Positions 24,581 to 34,066 of a stretch of DNA of 64,000 bases are shown here, in pieces. The position numbers and the translations under genes are program-made. The stretch comes from Corynebacterium faecale (GTDB taxonomy: Bacteria; Actinomycetota; Actinomycetes; Mycobacteriales; Mycobacteriaceae): positions 992,001-1,056,000 of the forward strand of contig NZ_CP047204.1 in assembly GCF_030408735.1 (NCBI RefSeq), read 5' to 3'. The notes under the pieces were generated by a model, which was given only the letters and a program-made list of their open reading frames with translations, made no database searches and had not been told where the DNA came from. The stretch's first letter is position 1, and each line of letters starts with the position of its first letter.

Positions 24581-26299
24581 TTATGCCTTGGTGAAAGGCA
24601 GCACCAGCCGTGATGGGTGCTGGGCGTCGCGGTAGATCTTGTGGGCTACCGGGCGACCGACCGGAAGGTGGAAAGCATCTGGTGGGAGAAGTGAGTTGTG
24701 GTCATCCACCAGCGGCTCCGCGTTGGAAAGCTCCACGGTGAGCTTATGGCCGGGCTGGAAGGATGCAGCGAATGGGTAGAGGCGGATGACGTATTCCTCG
24801 ATCTTGCCGGGCTCAACCGGAATCTCGCGGGTGTGCGGGTGGTACGGGCTGCCGTGGGTGGTGCGTTCCTCATCCAGTTCGCGGTGGCTGGCCTTGAGGT
24901 AACCGGTGGTGATCAGCTGGCGCTTGCCGTTGGGGGCGTAATCCCAGAGGCGGAGGATGAAGTTGGTGTCCGGCTGGTCGATCTCAGCGAAGATGTGGGC
25001 GGCACCGGTGCCGATCATCTCGGTGGCCTCGGTGAATACCGGGGTGGACCAGGACAGGATCTGCACATCATCAGTGACGGTCAGTGGTGCCTGGTAGAAA
25101 CCATCCGGAGCGGCGTATTCGGTGTTCATGGTTTCCGGCTCGGTGGAGAGCTTGTGGCGGGGGCGCAGGAAGAGATCCTTGTACTCGATCTCCTTGGGTG
25201 GCCACTGGTCGGCGGTGATGGTCTCGCGGGAACCTTCCACGAAAACATCCACCTGGGGTTCATCCATGATGCCGTTGTCGATGCCCTTGAGCCAGTAGTC
25301 GTACCAGGCGAACATCTTGTCGTGCTCTTCGATGAACGGGCGGGACTGCATCGGTGGGTATGCGCCGATGGTGAGCTTCTTCGGGCCCTTGACCTTGTCA
25401 AATACCTCGATGGTGGAATCCAGTGTCCAACCGCGGCCCTGATCCAGCTGGAGCCAGACGGGGATGTCGATGTTGTGCGCGAGTTCATTGGGATTTCTTT
25501 CCTCGTACCACTCGCCATCGAACTGGTTCATCACGATGTCGAACCAGGCCTCATGGTTCTTCGGGTAGTTGAGGGTGTGGACGAGGTTGGGCCAGGCCTG
25601 GATATCGGGATCCTGCAGGCGCTCCTCAACCTTGGCGCGCAGCTCCTCTGGGCTGAACTCCTCGATCATGCGGGATTTCACACCGTCGGTGAAGGCCCAG
25701 CCGGAGTCGCCGCCGCGGCCCTCGCGTGCGGCACGGGGCATGAACCACATGATGCCACCGTGGTAGGTGGTTTCGTAGAAATCATAGTGGCCACCGGAGA
25801 CGAAGATGGCCTTGAGGTGTGGCGGGCGCTCAGCGGCCGCCAGCACCTGCATGGAGCCGAAGTAGGAGATGCCGACCATGCCCACATTACCGTCGCACCA
25901 GGGCTGTTCAGCTACCCACTCGATGAAGTCATAGGCATCCTCGCCGAGGGAGACGCCACCGGCGTTGTAGTTGCCGATGTGTTCGCCTTCGGAAGCACCG
26001 GAACCGCGTAGATCGCCGATGACGTGGACATAATCCTCGGAGACGATGCGGGCGATATCGCCAGCCTCGATGCAACCGTCCCAGAGTGGGGAGGGGCGAC
26101 GCTGGGGTGGGGTGGTCAGGGCGAGTGCCTGGAGTTCCTTGCCGTAGGGGGAGAGGGCAACCAGGGCGGGACGGGGCTTGTCCACATCAGCTTCGTAGGC
26201 ATCGGCGGCAAGCGTGACACCGTCGCGCATGGGGATGGAGAGATCCTTGCGGATGCGGATGTTCTGGCCGCCGGCGTTGAAATAAGTAATTTCGCTCAT
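24581..26299 (-). CDS. CocE/NonD family hydrolase (X-Pro dipeptidyl-peptidase-like)
   Basis: A 572-aa alpha/beta hydrolase of the CocE/NonD family with a C-terminal jelly-roll domain (from about residue 345). The nucleophile elbow is VGISYFGSMQ, the oxyanion region has DLRGSGASEGE, and the N-terminal IPMRDGVTLAADAY is typical. The family cleaves esters or amides, including acyl esters and dipeptides; the substrate here is unknown. ATG 26299 has AAGGAG upstream. Divergent from an MBL-fold hydrolase with which it may share regulation. Confidence 0.85.
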   Translation of the reverse strand: MSEITYFNAGGQNIRIRKDLSIPMRDGVTLAADAYEADVDKPRPALVALSPYGKELQALALTTPPQRRPSPLWDGCIEAGDIARIVSEDYVHVIGDLRGSGASEGEHIGNYNAGGVSLGEDAYDFIEWVAEQPWCDGNVGMVGISYFGSMQVLAAAERPPHLKAIFVSGGHYDFYETTYHGGIMWFMPRAAREGRGGDSGWAFTDGVKSRMIEEFSPEELRAKVEERLQDPDIQAWPNLVHTLNYPKNHEAWFDIVMNQFDGEWYEERNPNELAHNIDIPVWLQLDQGRGWTLDSTIEVFDKVKGPKKLTIGAYPPMQSRPFIEEHDKMFAWYDYWLKGIDNGIMDEPQVDVFVEGSRETITADQWPPKEIEYKDLFLRPRHKLSTEPETMNTEYAAPDGFYQAPLTVTDDVQILSWSTPVFTEATEMIGTGAAHIFAEIDQPDTNFILRLWDYAPNGKRQLITTGYLKASHRELDEERTTHGSPYHPHTREIPVEPGKIEEYVIRLYPFAASFQPGHKLTVELSNAEPLVDDHNSLLPPDAFHLPVGRPVAHKIYRDAQHPSRLVLPFTKA

Positions 26300-26354
26300 G
26301 TGGGGCTCCTTGAGATTGTGAAACCGTTGGGGTGATCCCAAAAGGGTGATAAGG

Positions 26355-26375
26355 GTATATTATTATAATAAAGTG
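26355..26375. promoter_or_regulatory. A+T-rich palindrome in the CocE/MBL divergent promoter region
   Basis: TTATTATAATAA (26360-26371) is a perfect 12-bp palindrome between the two divergent hydrolase genes, probably a promoter element or operator. Confidence 0.45.
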
Positions 26376-26440
26376 ATCCGTGCAAGGTTTTCATCGACTT
26401 TATACTCTGGAACACACCGTCCAATCCAAGGAGAATGACC

Positions 26441-27361
26441 ATGACCCAGTCTGCAGGACAACCCACTCCCATCCATTCCATCTACGCGCCCTGGGGCCGA
26501 TTCGGTCTGTACACGTTTCTCATTGATGCTCCTGAATTGGCACTGGTGGACACCGGCGTCACCGCCACTGCCCAGGGCGTTGCCGATGGCCTTGCAGAAC
26601 TCGGTCGTGACATCAAGGATGTGAAGTGGATTCTGCTCACCCATGGACACATCGACCACCTCGGCGGCACCGTTGCGCTGTGGGAGATGACCGGACGCAA
26701 CGCCAAGGTGGTCATCCACGAAGATGATGTGGACTACCTGCAGCGACGTCGCGCACATGTGGAGAACTACCTCAACCTGCGGGCCAACTACATTGATGAT
26801 CCAGATGCTGAAACCAAACAGACCGCGATGATGGAGCATGCCATCTCCGGGGAGATGACCCCTGATGTGATCGTCAAGGGTGGGGAAGTGCTTGACCTCG
26901 GCGGTGTGAAAGTGCGGGTTGTGCATACCCCGGGCCACACCGGTGGTTCGGTGGCCTACGTGGTTGAGGGACAGAACGATGTTTTCGTCGGCGATGCCGT
27001 ACAGATCCACGGTGCCGCCAATGGTTTCCCGGGTTATGAGGCCCCGGACGCCTACAGGGATTCCCTGCTGCGGATTCAGGAGGAGACCCCGAACCGCATG
27101 TTCCTCGGCCACCCCTTCCGGTCGGCCGCTGGCGATCCGTATCCCGTCGAATTGGACCGGGAACAATCCGCCCGGGTGTTGCAGGAGGCTGTTGATATCG
27201 AAGCCCGCGTCCGCGACGCGGCGCTCACCCTCGGAGCTGCAGCATCGGAGTCCCCCCATTCGCCGTTCGCGGCGATCGCCGATCACCTCGGTTACGAGGG
27301 TGATCCGACTCTGGAGCCCTCGCCTTTCTTCACCACCCTTCACGGGTACCTCAAGGCATAG
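26441..27361 (+). CDS. Metallo-beta-lactamase-fold hydrolase
   Basis: A 306-aa MBL-fold enzyme. The metal motif LLTHGHIDHLGG, the later HTPGHTGGS, the GDAV aspartate and the final LGHPF His give the full two-metal set. Unlike many MBL proteins it has a long insertion after the first motif. ATG 26441 is chosen because AAGGAG (26428-26433) is too close to ATG 26435. Substrate unknown; divergent pairing with the CocE-type hydrolase suggests a shared hydrolytic pathway. Confidence 0.85.
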   Translation: MTQSAGQPTPIHSIYAPWGRFGLYTFLIDAPELALVDTGVTATAQGVADGLAELGRDIKDVKWILLTHGHIDHLGGTVALWEMTGRNAKVVIHEDDVDYLQRRRAHVENYLNLRANYIDDPDAETKQTAMMEHAISGEMTPDVIVKGGEVLDLGGVKVRVVHTPGHTGGSVAYVVEGQNDVFVGDAVQIHGAANGFPGYEAPDAYRDSLLRIQEETPNRMFLGHPFRSAAGDPYPVELDREQSARVLQEAVDIEARVRDAALTLGAAASESPHSPFAAIADHLGYEGDPTLEPSPFFTTLHGYLKA

Positions 27362-27448
27362 GGATGCTTGCCCACGAATAACTCTTCCGTCCCCCCGGAC
27401 TTTCCCATTGCCGAGACAAAGCTGGCAGCCCTCCCTAAACTGACCAGC

Positions 27449-28027
27449 ATGTTTTCCTCGCGTCTTGGCGCCCTGACCATGAGTACCATCGCCGCTGGCA
27501 CAGTGGCCGGTGTCATCTTCGCTGCCACTGTGGTGGGCGATGATGCACCGGTTGACAGTGCGGGAGCGACGAAAGCATCTCCTGCCACCACGCCAACTCC
27601 GATCTCCACCACGGTCCCGGTACCTGTGGTCGAGCAGATTGTTGAACCCGAGATCGTGGAGCCGGTCCCCTTCGATTACGGGGACTGCCCACCGATTGCC
27701 CGGGCATGTGTGGATCTTGATGGCGAACGCGCCTGGCTGCAGGTGGACGGGGAAGTCACCTATGGAGCCGTACCGATCGGGCAGGGAGGCCCGGGTTATG
27801 AAACCCCTCGCGCGAGTTTCCATGTCTCCCGCAAGGTTATCGATGATGTCTCCTATGTATTCAACATGGCACCGATGCCGTATGCGGTGTACTTCACCAA
27901 CGTGGGCCATGCCTTCCATGAGGGCGATCCGGAGGGGGATTCCCACGGGTGTATCCGCCTGGCCCCCGGTGACGCAGAGGTCTACTTCAATAACCTCAAT
28001 GTGGGGGATCTGATCCATATCTACTGA
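27449..28027 (+). CDS. L,D-transpeptidase (YkuD domain), membrane-anchored
   Basis: A 192-aa protein with an N-terminal membrane anchor or signal (about 8-28), a Thr/Pro/Val linker, and a YkuD domain ending in the catalytic HAFHEGDPEGDSHGCIRL motif. It should form 3-3 peptidoglycan cross-links or attach proteins to the wall. ATG 27449 is supported by TAAACT at 27436-27441, a -10-like hexamer seven bases upstream, indicating a leaderless transcript; the upstream TTG 27370 region has no ribosome site. Confidence 0.85.
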   Translation: MFSSRLGALTMSTIAAGTVAGVIFAATVVGDDAPVDSAGATKASPATTPTPISTTVPVPVVEQIVEPEIVEPVPFDYGDCPPIARACVDLDGERAWLQVDGEVTYGAVPIGQGGPGYETPRASFHVSRKVIDDVSYVFNMAPMPYAVYFTNVGHAFHEGDPEGDSHGCIRLAPGDAEVYFNNLNVGDLIHIY

Positions 28028-28047
28028 TACGGATCAGATCCCCCACA
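28000..28047. terminator. Terminator overlapping the L,D-transpeptidase stop codon
   Basis: A 17-bp perfect inverted repeat, TGTGGGGGATCTGATCC at 28000-28016 and its complement at 28031-28047, with a 14-base loop that contains the stop codon. It separates the gene from the convergent permease at 28070. Confidence 0.72.
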
Positions 28048-28069
28048 GCGGATGAAACAACGGGGATGC

Positions 28070-29353
28070 TTACAGCGTGACTGTGGCGTCCTCAGTGGCT
28101 GTCACCTTCGCCTTGCTCGGTGCGGACTCGCGGAGGAACAGTGAGAAGAAGGTGGCCACCAGTGCACCGCCGGAGGAGATGAACAGCGCAGAGGCCAGAC
28201 CATACTGGTCGGCGATGGCACCGGTGATCACGGGGTTGAGGAAGCCACCGACGAATTCACCGATACCCACTGGCAGTCCGACAGCCAAACCGGCGACGGC
28301 TGGTCGAACGGACTCCGCAGGGATCACGGACATCGCCAGACCACCCACACCCATGCCCGCCGCGAAGACGAATACCGCGGCACCCAGCAGGCCCGGGTTG
28401 TCCACATAGACAAAGGAGAGCGGAGCCAGGGTGGAAAGGAGACCGAACATCACGGCGGTTGGCTTACGGCCGATTTTGTCGGAGATCAGGGGAACCACGA
28501 AACCCCAGATGGCGGTGCCCACACCGAAGGCCGCCAGAATGAGGCTCATGGAGCTGGCGGTCCAGCCCCGGATATTGGTCAGGTACAGCGGACCAAAGAC
28601 CTGCAGGGAGATCAGGTAGACCATGAAGCCGGAGAACATCACGATCGACAGCAGTACGTTCCGGTTACGCAGAACTTCTCCCAGACCGCCCTTGTGATCA
28701 GGGTTGGCGTATTCGACTGCCTCGGGGGATACCGCCTCCGGCTCGCGCATGACCTTCCAGATGACAAACGCCATGATCAGGCCGGGGAGAATAGTGAAGA
28801 AGAAGGCGGTGCGCCAGTCGAAGATATTAGCCAGGGCAACGATCACGATGGGGGCGAGCACACCACCGAACAGACCATTGGCGGTATTCATGGTGAAACC
28901 GAGGTTGAATCCACGGCGGTGCGGGGAGGATTCCATGGCCAGCACGGACTGGGTGACCGGAATGGTGGGGCCTTCGAACATGCCCATCATCAGGCGCAGG
29001 ATGATCAGATGGACGAAGGTGCCCACGAAACCCTGGAGGAATGATGCAAGAGAGAAGGCGATGAGGAGGATGACCAGGTAGAGGCGTTTGCTTTTGACCT
29101 TGTCGGAGATTCGGCCACCCACGATGGAGGCGATGGCCCAGGTCAGGGCGGCGGCACCGGCGAGCTGTCCCACCTGTGCGTTGTTCAGTCCCAGGTCTTC
29201 CTGGATGAACGGCATGAGGAAGTTGATGATCAGTCTGTCGAAGAACACCAGGCCCACGGCGAAGAAGAAGACCGTGACCAGTTTGTTTTCATAGCTCCAG
29301 AAACCCTGTTTCGGGGGAGTCTGCGCCAGTGTGGTGGGGGTTGTGGAAGTCAT
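28070..29353 (-). CDS. MFS permease, possibly for the catabolic operon substrate
   Basis: A 427-aa 12-helix major facilitator protein. Loop motifs GGRISDKVKSKR (2-3 loop) and the matching SDKIGRKPTAV in the second half are clear. The RLIINFLMPFIQEDL segment with its charged residue in helix 1 is typical of anion:cation symporter-like permeases for organic acids. It may be the last gene of the minus-strand catabolic cluster, but a 132-bp gap with a stem-loop separates it from the AAHS permease. Confidence 0.82.
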   Translation of the reverse strand: MTSTTPTTLAQTPPKQGFWSYENKLVTVFFFAVGLVFFDRLIINFLMPFIQEDLGLNNAQVGQLAGAAALTWAIASIVGGRISDKVKSKRLYLVILLIAFSLASFLQGFVGTFVHLIILRLMMGMFEGPTIPVTQSVLAMESSPHRRGFNLGFTMNTANGLFGGVLAPIVIVALANIFDWRTAFFFTILPGLIMAFVIWKVMREPEAVSPEAVEYANPDHKGGLGEVLRNRNVLLSIVMFSGFMVYLISLQVFGPLYLTNIRGWTASSMSLILAAFGVGTAIWGFVVPLISDKIGRKPTAVMFGLLSTLAPLSFVYVDNPGLLGAAVFVFAAGMGVGGLAMSVIPAESVRPAVAGLAVGLPVGIGEFVGGFLNPVITGAIADQYGLASALFISSGGALVATFFSLFLRESAPSKAKVTATEDATVTL

Positions 29354-29409
29354 TGAGGGGCTCCGTAGGAGTGAGGGGAAAGCTTCTGGATTTTGGGTGC
29401 AGAAGACCG

Positions 29410-29463
29410 ACGGTTCCTCGGATGCAGGGTAAATAAGGGGTGATTGCGCGTCCGGGGAACCGT
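29410..29463. promoter_or_regulatory. Stem-loop between the two permease genes
   Basis: ACGGTTCCTCGG (29410-29421) pairs with CCGGGGAACCGT (29452-29463), 11 of 12 bases, loop about 30 bases. It may partly terminate, stabilise or separate the upstream operon transcript. Confidence 0.4.
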
Positions 29464-29485
29464 AGGAAAGTGAGGGAATGGGGGG

Positions 29486-30844
29486 TTAGGTAGCCAAAAC
29501 TGGTGCTTCACCTGTTTTAGCGACAGGTACCTGGGTCTCTTGCTTCTTCTTCCTGCTGAGGGGGACGAAGAAGAAGGCGATTGCTGCGATCACACCAGGG
29601 ACCGCAAAGGCGATGAAGTAGGCCGGAACCGGGAGATCATAGGTGAGCAAAACGCCACCAAAGCTGGGTCCGACGATGGCTCCGATCCTTCCGACACCTG
29701 AAGCCATGCCGATCGCGGTGGATCGCATGAAGGACGGATAGTACTGGGATACGAAGGAGTAGGAAATGTTCTGGGCTCCCATCGTGCAAGCGCCGGCAAC
29801 GAACACCAATGCCAGCAGAATGGCCATGCTGCCGCCGAATCCCAGCAGGGTGAGGGAGATGGCGGAGATGAAGAACATCGGAACGAGGACAACCTTGACG
29901 CCGACCTTGTCTGATACCTGACCCATGACCATGGTTCCTACGATGGCGCCGATGTTGAGCACCACCATGAACGTGAGGCTGGAACCGAGTGCAAAACCTG
30001 CAGTGACCATGAGGTTAGGCAACCAGGTGTTGATGCCGTTGACCATCAGCAGGCAACTGAAGAAGGCAATCCAGATCATCAGAGTTGCCAGTGCGCGCCT
30101 GTTTCGGAACAGTGCGCCGATGGGGGAACCCTGTTCGCGCTCCTTCAGTCCGGTGAAGGTGACGTTGTCAGGGATCTGAGCTGTGGGATTCACCGCCAGG
30201 AGGATGTGACGCAGCTTTGCGGTCTGACCGTTCTTGAGCAGTGTCTGAGGGGAATCATAGAAATGCTTCACCATCAGGGGCAGCAATACCAAGGGGATGG
30301 CCGCGACCCAGAAGGTGGCCTGCCAACCGAAAGCCGGAATCAAGATCATCGCGACTCCGGCTGCAAGAATGCCGCCGATGGAGAAGAAACACATGATGAT
30401 TGCCACCATGGTGTTCGCCCGTCCCCGAGGGGCGAAGTCAGTGAGCATGGCGATCACCGTGGGCAGGATTCCGCCGATGCCAAGGCCTGCGATGAAACGC
30501 AGCGCCCCAAAGATGGCGGCTCCCGGTGCCAGCGCGCACAGTGTGGTGGCCAGGGAGAACAGCACCACGCTGGTGATGAGGATCCGGCGGCGACCAAATT
30601 TATCGGCGAGGATACCGAAAACTATCGCACCGAGCATCATCCCGAAGGGGCCCATGCTGCCGATGGAGCCGGCCTGAACGGGGGTCATGCCCCATTCCTG
30701 CATCATCTTGGGTAGTACGGAACCGTAGATAACCAGGTCGTACATGTCGAACATGATGATGAGGCATGACCAGAACAGCATCATGAAGTGAGGCTTGCCC
30801 ATTCGGGTGTCTTCAATAAAGCTGTTGATATCGATAGTTTTCAT
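29486..30844 (-). CDS. Aromatic acid:H+ symporter (AAHS) family MFS permease
   Basis: A 452-aa, 12-helix permease. The helix 1 motif DMYDLVIYGSVLP (AAHS D-G/M-Y/F-D), the loop GILADKFGRRR and the SDKVGVKVV repeat in the second half place it in the AAHS group with BenK, PcaK and MhpT. It probably imports an aromatic acid for the pathway encoded upstream. Its start lies 8 bp after the stop of the alpha/beta hydrolase gene, so it belongs to that operon. Confidence 0.87.
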   Translation of the reverse strand: MKTIDINSFIEDTRMGKPHFMMLFWSCLIIMFDMYDLVIYGSVLPKMMQEWGMTPVQAGSIGSMGPFGMMLGAIVFGILADKFGRRRILITSVVLFSLATTLCALAPGAAIFGALRFIAGLGIGGILPTVIAMLTDFAPRGRANTMVAIIMCFFSIGGILAAGVAMILIPAFGWQATFWVAAIPLVLLPLMVKHFYDSPQTLLKNGQTAKLRHILLAVNPTAQIPDNVTFTGLKEREQGSPIGALFRNRRALATLMIWIAFFSCLLMVNGINTWLPNLMVTAGFALGSSLTFMVVLNIGAIVGTMVMGQVSDKVGVKVVLVPMFFISAISLTLLGFGGSMAILLALVFVAGACTMGAQNISYSFVSQYYPSFMRSTAIGMASGVGRIGAIVGPSFGGVLLTYDLPVPAYFIAFAVPGVIAAIAFFFVPLSRKKKQETQVPVAKTGEAPVLAT

Positions 30845-30852
30845 GGCAGGTT

Positions 30853-31749
30853 TTAGTCCTTGTTCAGGAAGTCTGAGGTGTCATGGAACACCTCGTAGAA
30901 CTCCGGGATCCAGGTGAAGTTGACCACGAAGCCGTGGTTGGCTGAGTCATAACGCTTGAGTTCGGTGTCCACACCGGCCGCGCGGAGCTTCTCGGCATAT
31001 GCTTCGCCTTCATCGCGCAGTGGGTCATAACCGGCGGTGACCACAAATGCCTTGGGCAGGCCGGAGAGGTTCTCACGTTTGATGGGGGAGACCAGCGGAT
31101 CAGCCGGATCGGCACCGCCTTCGAGGTAGAAGGAGTTGAAGGGTGCCAGGCCGTTGTACTCCAGGCCATAACCTTCAGCATTTTCCTTCAGTGACGGCCA
31201 GCGCTCCTGGTCGAAGTCCAGATCCACAGAAGGGTAGTAGAGGATCTGGTGGGTGATGCGGTCGAACTCATCATCCTGTGCCATGAAGGTCACGGCGGCG
31301 ACGAAGTTGCCACCGGAGGAATCACCGGCGATGGCGAGGGGCTCGTCGTGGTTAAGCGTGGCCGCAACCCCGCGCACCACGGCGTAGCACTCATTGAGCG
31401 CAACCGGGAAGGCAACCTCGGGGGAGAGGGAATAGCCGACGGAGACAATCTTCCAACCGGTCTCCTTGGCCAGGGAACGACCGACGTGGTCATGGGTGTC
31501 AAGGCTGCCGGAGAAGAATGCTCCGCCGTGGAAGTACACGATCGTGCCCTTCGGTGCGTCGGAGTCAGCGTAGATCCGTACCGGAACATCCGCGATGATG
31601 GAATCCTCGACGGAGGCGATCGGAGTGCGCTGCTCCAGTGGTGGGACGTTACCGGCCTCAAAAGCACGCATATCCGCAGGGTTCGGTGGGGTGGTGGATG
31701 CCGGTGGGATCTGGGCGACGATTTTCTGGATCTCAGGATGGAGGGTCAT
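30853..31749 (-). CDS. Alpha/beta hydrolase of the hormone-sensitive lipase (HSL) group
   Basis: A 298-aa esterase/lactonase-type enzyme. It has the HSL oxyanion motif YFHGGAFFSG, nucleophile elbow GDSSGGN, catalytic Asp in AGYDPLRDEG and His in SANHGF. It should hydrolyse an ester of a small aromatic or aliphatic acid. ATG 31749 follows AAGGCC; the frame upstream is unlikely to be translated. Located between the flavin monooxygenase and the AAHS permease in the minus-strand operon. Confidence 0.87.
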   Translation of the reverse strand: MTLHPEIQKIVAQIPPASTTPPNPADMRAFEAGNVPPLEQRTPIASVEDSIIADVPVRIYADSDAPKGTIVYFHGGAFFSGSLDTHDHVGRSLAKETGWKIVSVGYSLSPEVAFPVALNECYAVVRGVAATLNHDEPLAIAGDSSGGNFVAAVTFMAQDDEFDRITHQILYYPSVDLDFDQERWPSLKENAEGYGLEYNGLAPFNSFYLEGGADPADPLVSPIKRENLSGLPKAFVVTAGYDPLRDEGEAYAEKLRAAGVDTELKRYDSANHGFVVNFTWIPEFYEVFHDTSDFLNKD

Positions 31750-31889
31750 TGTGTGGCCTTCTTTCTGTAAACGGCGTGCCCTCAGGTGGTGAGGGCGGTG
31801 ATGGCGCCGCCGCACTGTCCAGGTGGGATACCTGTGGGCAGCGGCGACGACGCCATCATAAAGAACTGTCGGAAAGGGGGATCTCCGAC

Positions 31890-33017
31890 TTAGTAGTCGA
31901 TTTTGTCCTTCTCCGGGAAAGCGGTTTCACCGGCGGATTCAGCATTCCAGGATTCGCGGGAGATGCGCTGCAGTTCCTGGACGGGCTCCTTGCGCTGTGC
32001 GGTGTAGAGCGCGAGGGCTTCTGCGACGGTGTCGGCCTCGACGATGCAGTCGGCGAGTGCACCGGCGTCGATGACCGCGGAGTTCGCGCCCTGACCCTGG
32101 TGGTGGAGCATGGCGTGCGCGGCGTCACCGATGAGGACAACGGCGTCGGAGTTCCACTTGTCCTGCGGATCGATATCGGCTGCGGCACGCTGGTTGACCT
32201 GCTCCCAGTCGAGCTTCTCCACGATCTTGATCAGGCGCTCGTCGAAGTTCTTGAGCATCTCCAGCACCTCGTCCTTGGACACGTTTGGGTTCCAGGTGAG
32301 GTCATCGTGGGGGACGGTGATATCGAAGGAGATCTGACCGTTCTCACCGCGGTGGCGCAGCGGCAGGAAGTAGATCATGCGGCCGGTTTCGGCTTCGAGG
32401 TAGAGACGCAGGTTGTCGTCGACAAGCAGGCCTTCGCCCTGCGAGCCGTCAATGACGGCGCGGTAGGCGTGGGCACCCTGCATGACCGGCTGGGAATCAG
32501 ACCACAGGGTGCGGACCTTGGACTTGATGCCATCGGCGCCGACCAGGATGTCAAAGGTCTCCACTTCACCGTTGGTGAACTTCACGGTGGCGGAATCACC
32601 GTTGTCGGTGATCTCCTCAGCCTTGTAACCGTATTGGAGAACGCCCTCTGGCAGCTGGCTGGTCAGGGCATCGATGAAGTCACGACGGTGGATCATGCGG
32701 GTGTTGTGCTTCTCATCGCCCTCGGAGAGGTGTGGCCACTCCTCCAGGTTGATGCGGTTGCCCTGGGCATCCAGGATCTCGAAGTAGTCGGATGGGGAGG
32801 TGACTGCCTCGATGGCAGGGAAGATACCCAGCTTCTTGAACAGCTTGACGGATGCGGGGCGAAGACCGATGCCCGCTCCGACCTCACCGGAGGCATGTGC
32901 CTGCTCGTAGACCTTCACGTTGGCACCGATCTGTGCCAGTGCCAGGCCTGCGGTGGCGCCGGCGTAACCGCCGCCGATAACACCGATCTTCAGGTTCTTG
33001 ATGTCTTCAGTCTTCAT
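31890..33017 (-). CDS. Class A flavoprotein aromatic monooxygenase (salicylate/3-hydroxybenzoate hydroxylase-like)
   Basis: A 375-aa FAD-dependent monooxygenase. Motifs: GxGxxG as IGVIGGGYAGATAG, the DG motif VGADGIKSKVR, and the GD motif VLIGDAAHAM. Such enzymes hydroxylate phenolic acids with NAD(P)H. The sequence is nearest in type to salicylate, 3-hydroxybenzoate or hydroxynicotinate hydroxylases, which I cannot separate by eye. ATG 33017 has AAAGGACAAG upstream. Third gene of the putative five-gene operon. Confidence 0.85.
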   Translation of the reverse strand: MKTEDIKNLKIGVIGGGYAGATAGLALAQIGANVKVYEQAHASGEVGAGIGLRPASVKLFKKLGIFPAIEAVTSPSDYFEILDAQGNRINLEEWPHLSEGDEKHNTRMIHRRDFIDALTSQLPEGVLQYGYKAEEITDNGDSATVKFTNGEVETFDILVGADGIKSKVRTLWSDSQPVMQGAHAYRAVIDGSQGEGLLVDDNLRLYLEAETGRMIYFLPLRHRGENGQISFDITVPHDDLTWNPNVSKDEVLEMLKNFDERLIKIVEKLDWEQVNQRAAADIDPQDKWNSDAVVLIGDAAHAMLHHQGQGANSAVIDAGALADCIVEADTVAEALALYTAQRKEPVQELQRISRESWNAESAGETAFPEKDKIDY

Positions 33018-33073
33018 GGTCTTGTCCTTTTCTTTAAGGCAGCAGGGGGTGAGGATGCAGCTGGGGTGGGGGT

Positions 33074-34051
33074 TTAGTTGCTGGAAGCTGGAACGGTGCC
33101 GGGCTTCTCGGTGAGGAAGTCCTGGGCGTGATCGTTGAAGATCCGGTGGATGACGTCTTCTGCCACACCGTTGCGCTGCAGATCCGGGATGAGGACCTCG
33201 AAGATGTAGTTGATGGTGTGGCCCTTCACACCTGGCCAACCGAGAGGGGAACAGTTCGCATCGGCGGAGGCGAGCAGCTTGGCCTCGTGTCCGGCGTTGA
33301 GTTCACGCATGAAGTGATCCATGCGGTCCTTGCGGGGACGGGCCCAGAAAGGTGGGTCGGGGAGTTCGGTTTCATAACCGAAGGTGTCAAAGCCCAGTCG
33401 GCCACCGACATCGAGGATGCGTGCGGTCGGGGTCTGTGCGTGGTTGACGCCGTCATCGACATGGCCGAAGAGCACGCGGTCCAGATCGAGGCCTTCCTCC
33501 TGGAAGATGGCGATGGCTGGTTCTGCGTCGATAGCCAGGTGGGTCATCACAGGCACACCGGTCTGGACTGCTGCGCGGGCAGCGGCACGGTAGATGCGCT
33601 TGTCCAGGTCGGTCATGCGACCGCCACGGGAGACACCGACCTTGATGATGCCGGCCTTGGCGTTGGTGCCGGCGATGCCGACGGTGATCTCATGGATGAA
33701 CACCTCGGTGAGGTACTCCACGGATGCGTTGGCGAAGTGTGCCAGTGCGGTGTCGCCGCCGACGAAACCGGTGCAGGCGATGATGTGCACGCCGGTCTTC
33801 TCCGACAGGGACTGGTAGTAGGGGAGGTCGCGGCCGTTGCAGATGCCGGTGGCATCCACGAAGGTGCGTCCGCCATATTCGTGGAACTTGCGCAGCTTGG
33901 GAACGGTCTCCTCGTAGCGCTGCTCCGCGGACTTCCACCACTTGGTGTCGAGCTCGGAACCGGGCATGCCGTAACCGATGTGCTCGTGGATGGCCACGAA
34001 TCCCAGTTCTTCCGGCGCGATGGGGCCGAGGACTGTATTTACCTTGGACAT
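33074..34051 (-). CDS. Phosphotriesterase-family metal hydrolase (lactonase-like), complete ligand set
   Basis: A 325-aa PTE-fold protein. All binuclear-metal ligands can be placed: His22 and His24 (IHEH), Lys137 (GIIKVG), His171 (MTHLAI), His197 (FGHVDD) and Asp264 (SADANC). Family members with this pattern are lactonases or organophosphate-type hydrolases. It should be catalytically competent. It lies 15 bp after its degenerate paralogue and 56 bp before the monooxygenase, on the same strand. Confidence 0.88.
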   Translation of the reverse strand: MSKVNTVLGPIAPEELGFVAIHEHIGYGMPGSELDTKWWKSAEQRYEETVPKLRKFHEYGGRTFVDATGICNGRDLPYYQSLSEKTGVHIIACTGFVGGDTALAHFANASVEYLTEVFIHEITVGIAGTNAKAGIIKVGVSRGGRMTDLDKRIYRAAARAAVQTGVPVMTHLAIDAEPAIAIFQEEGLDLDRVLFGHVDDGVNHAQTPTARILDVGGRLGFDTFGYETELPDPPFWARPRKDRMDHFMRELNAGHEAKLLASADANCSPLGWPGVKGHTINYIFEVLIPDLQRNGVAEDVIHRIFNDHAQDFLTEKPGTVPASSN

Positions 34052-34066
34052 GTTGATCCTCTTTCC

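Noticed and set aside
24698..26011. Open frame antisense to the CocE-type hydrolase
   Set aside because: A shadow of codon bias in a clear hydrolase gene.
26363..28018. Open frame of about 550 codons antisense to the MBL and L,D-transpeptidase genes
   Set aside because: It spans two recognisable plus-strand genes and their intergenic region and has no recognisable domain.
31638..33077. Open frame antisense to the flavin monooxygenase and hydrolase genes
   Set aside because: No domain seen; both opposing genes have full catalytic motifs.
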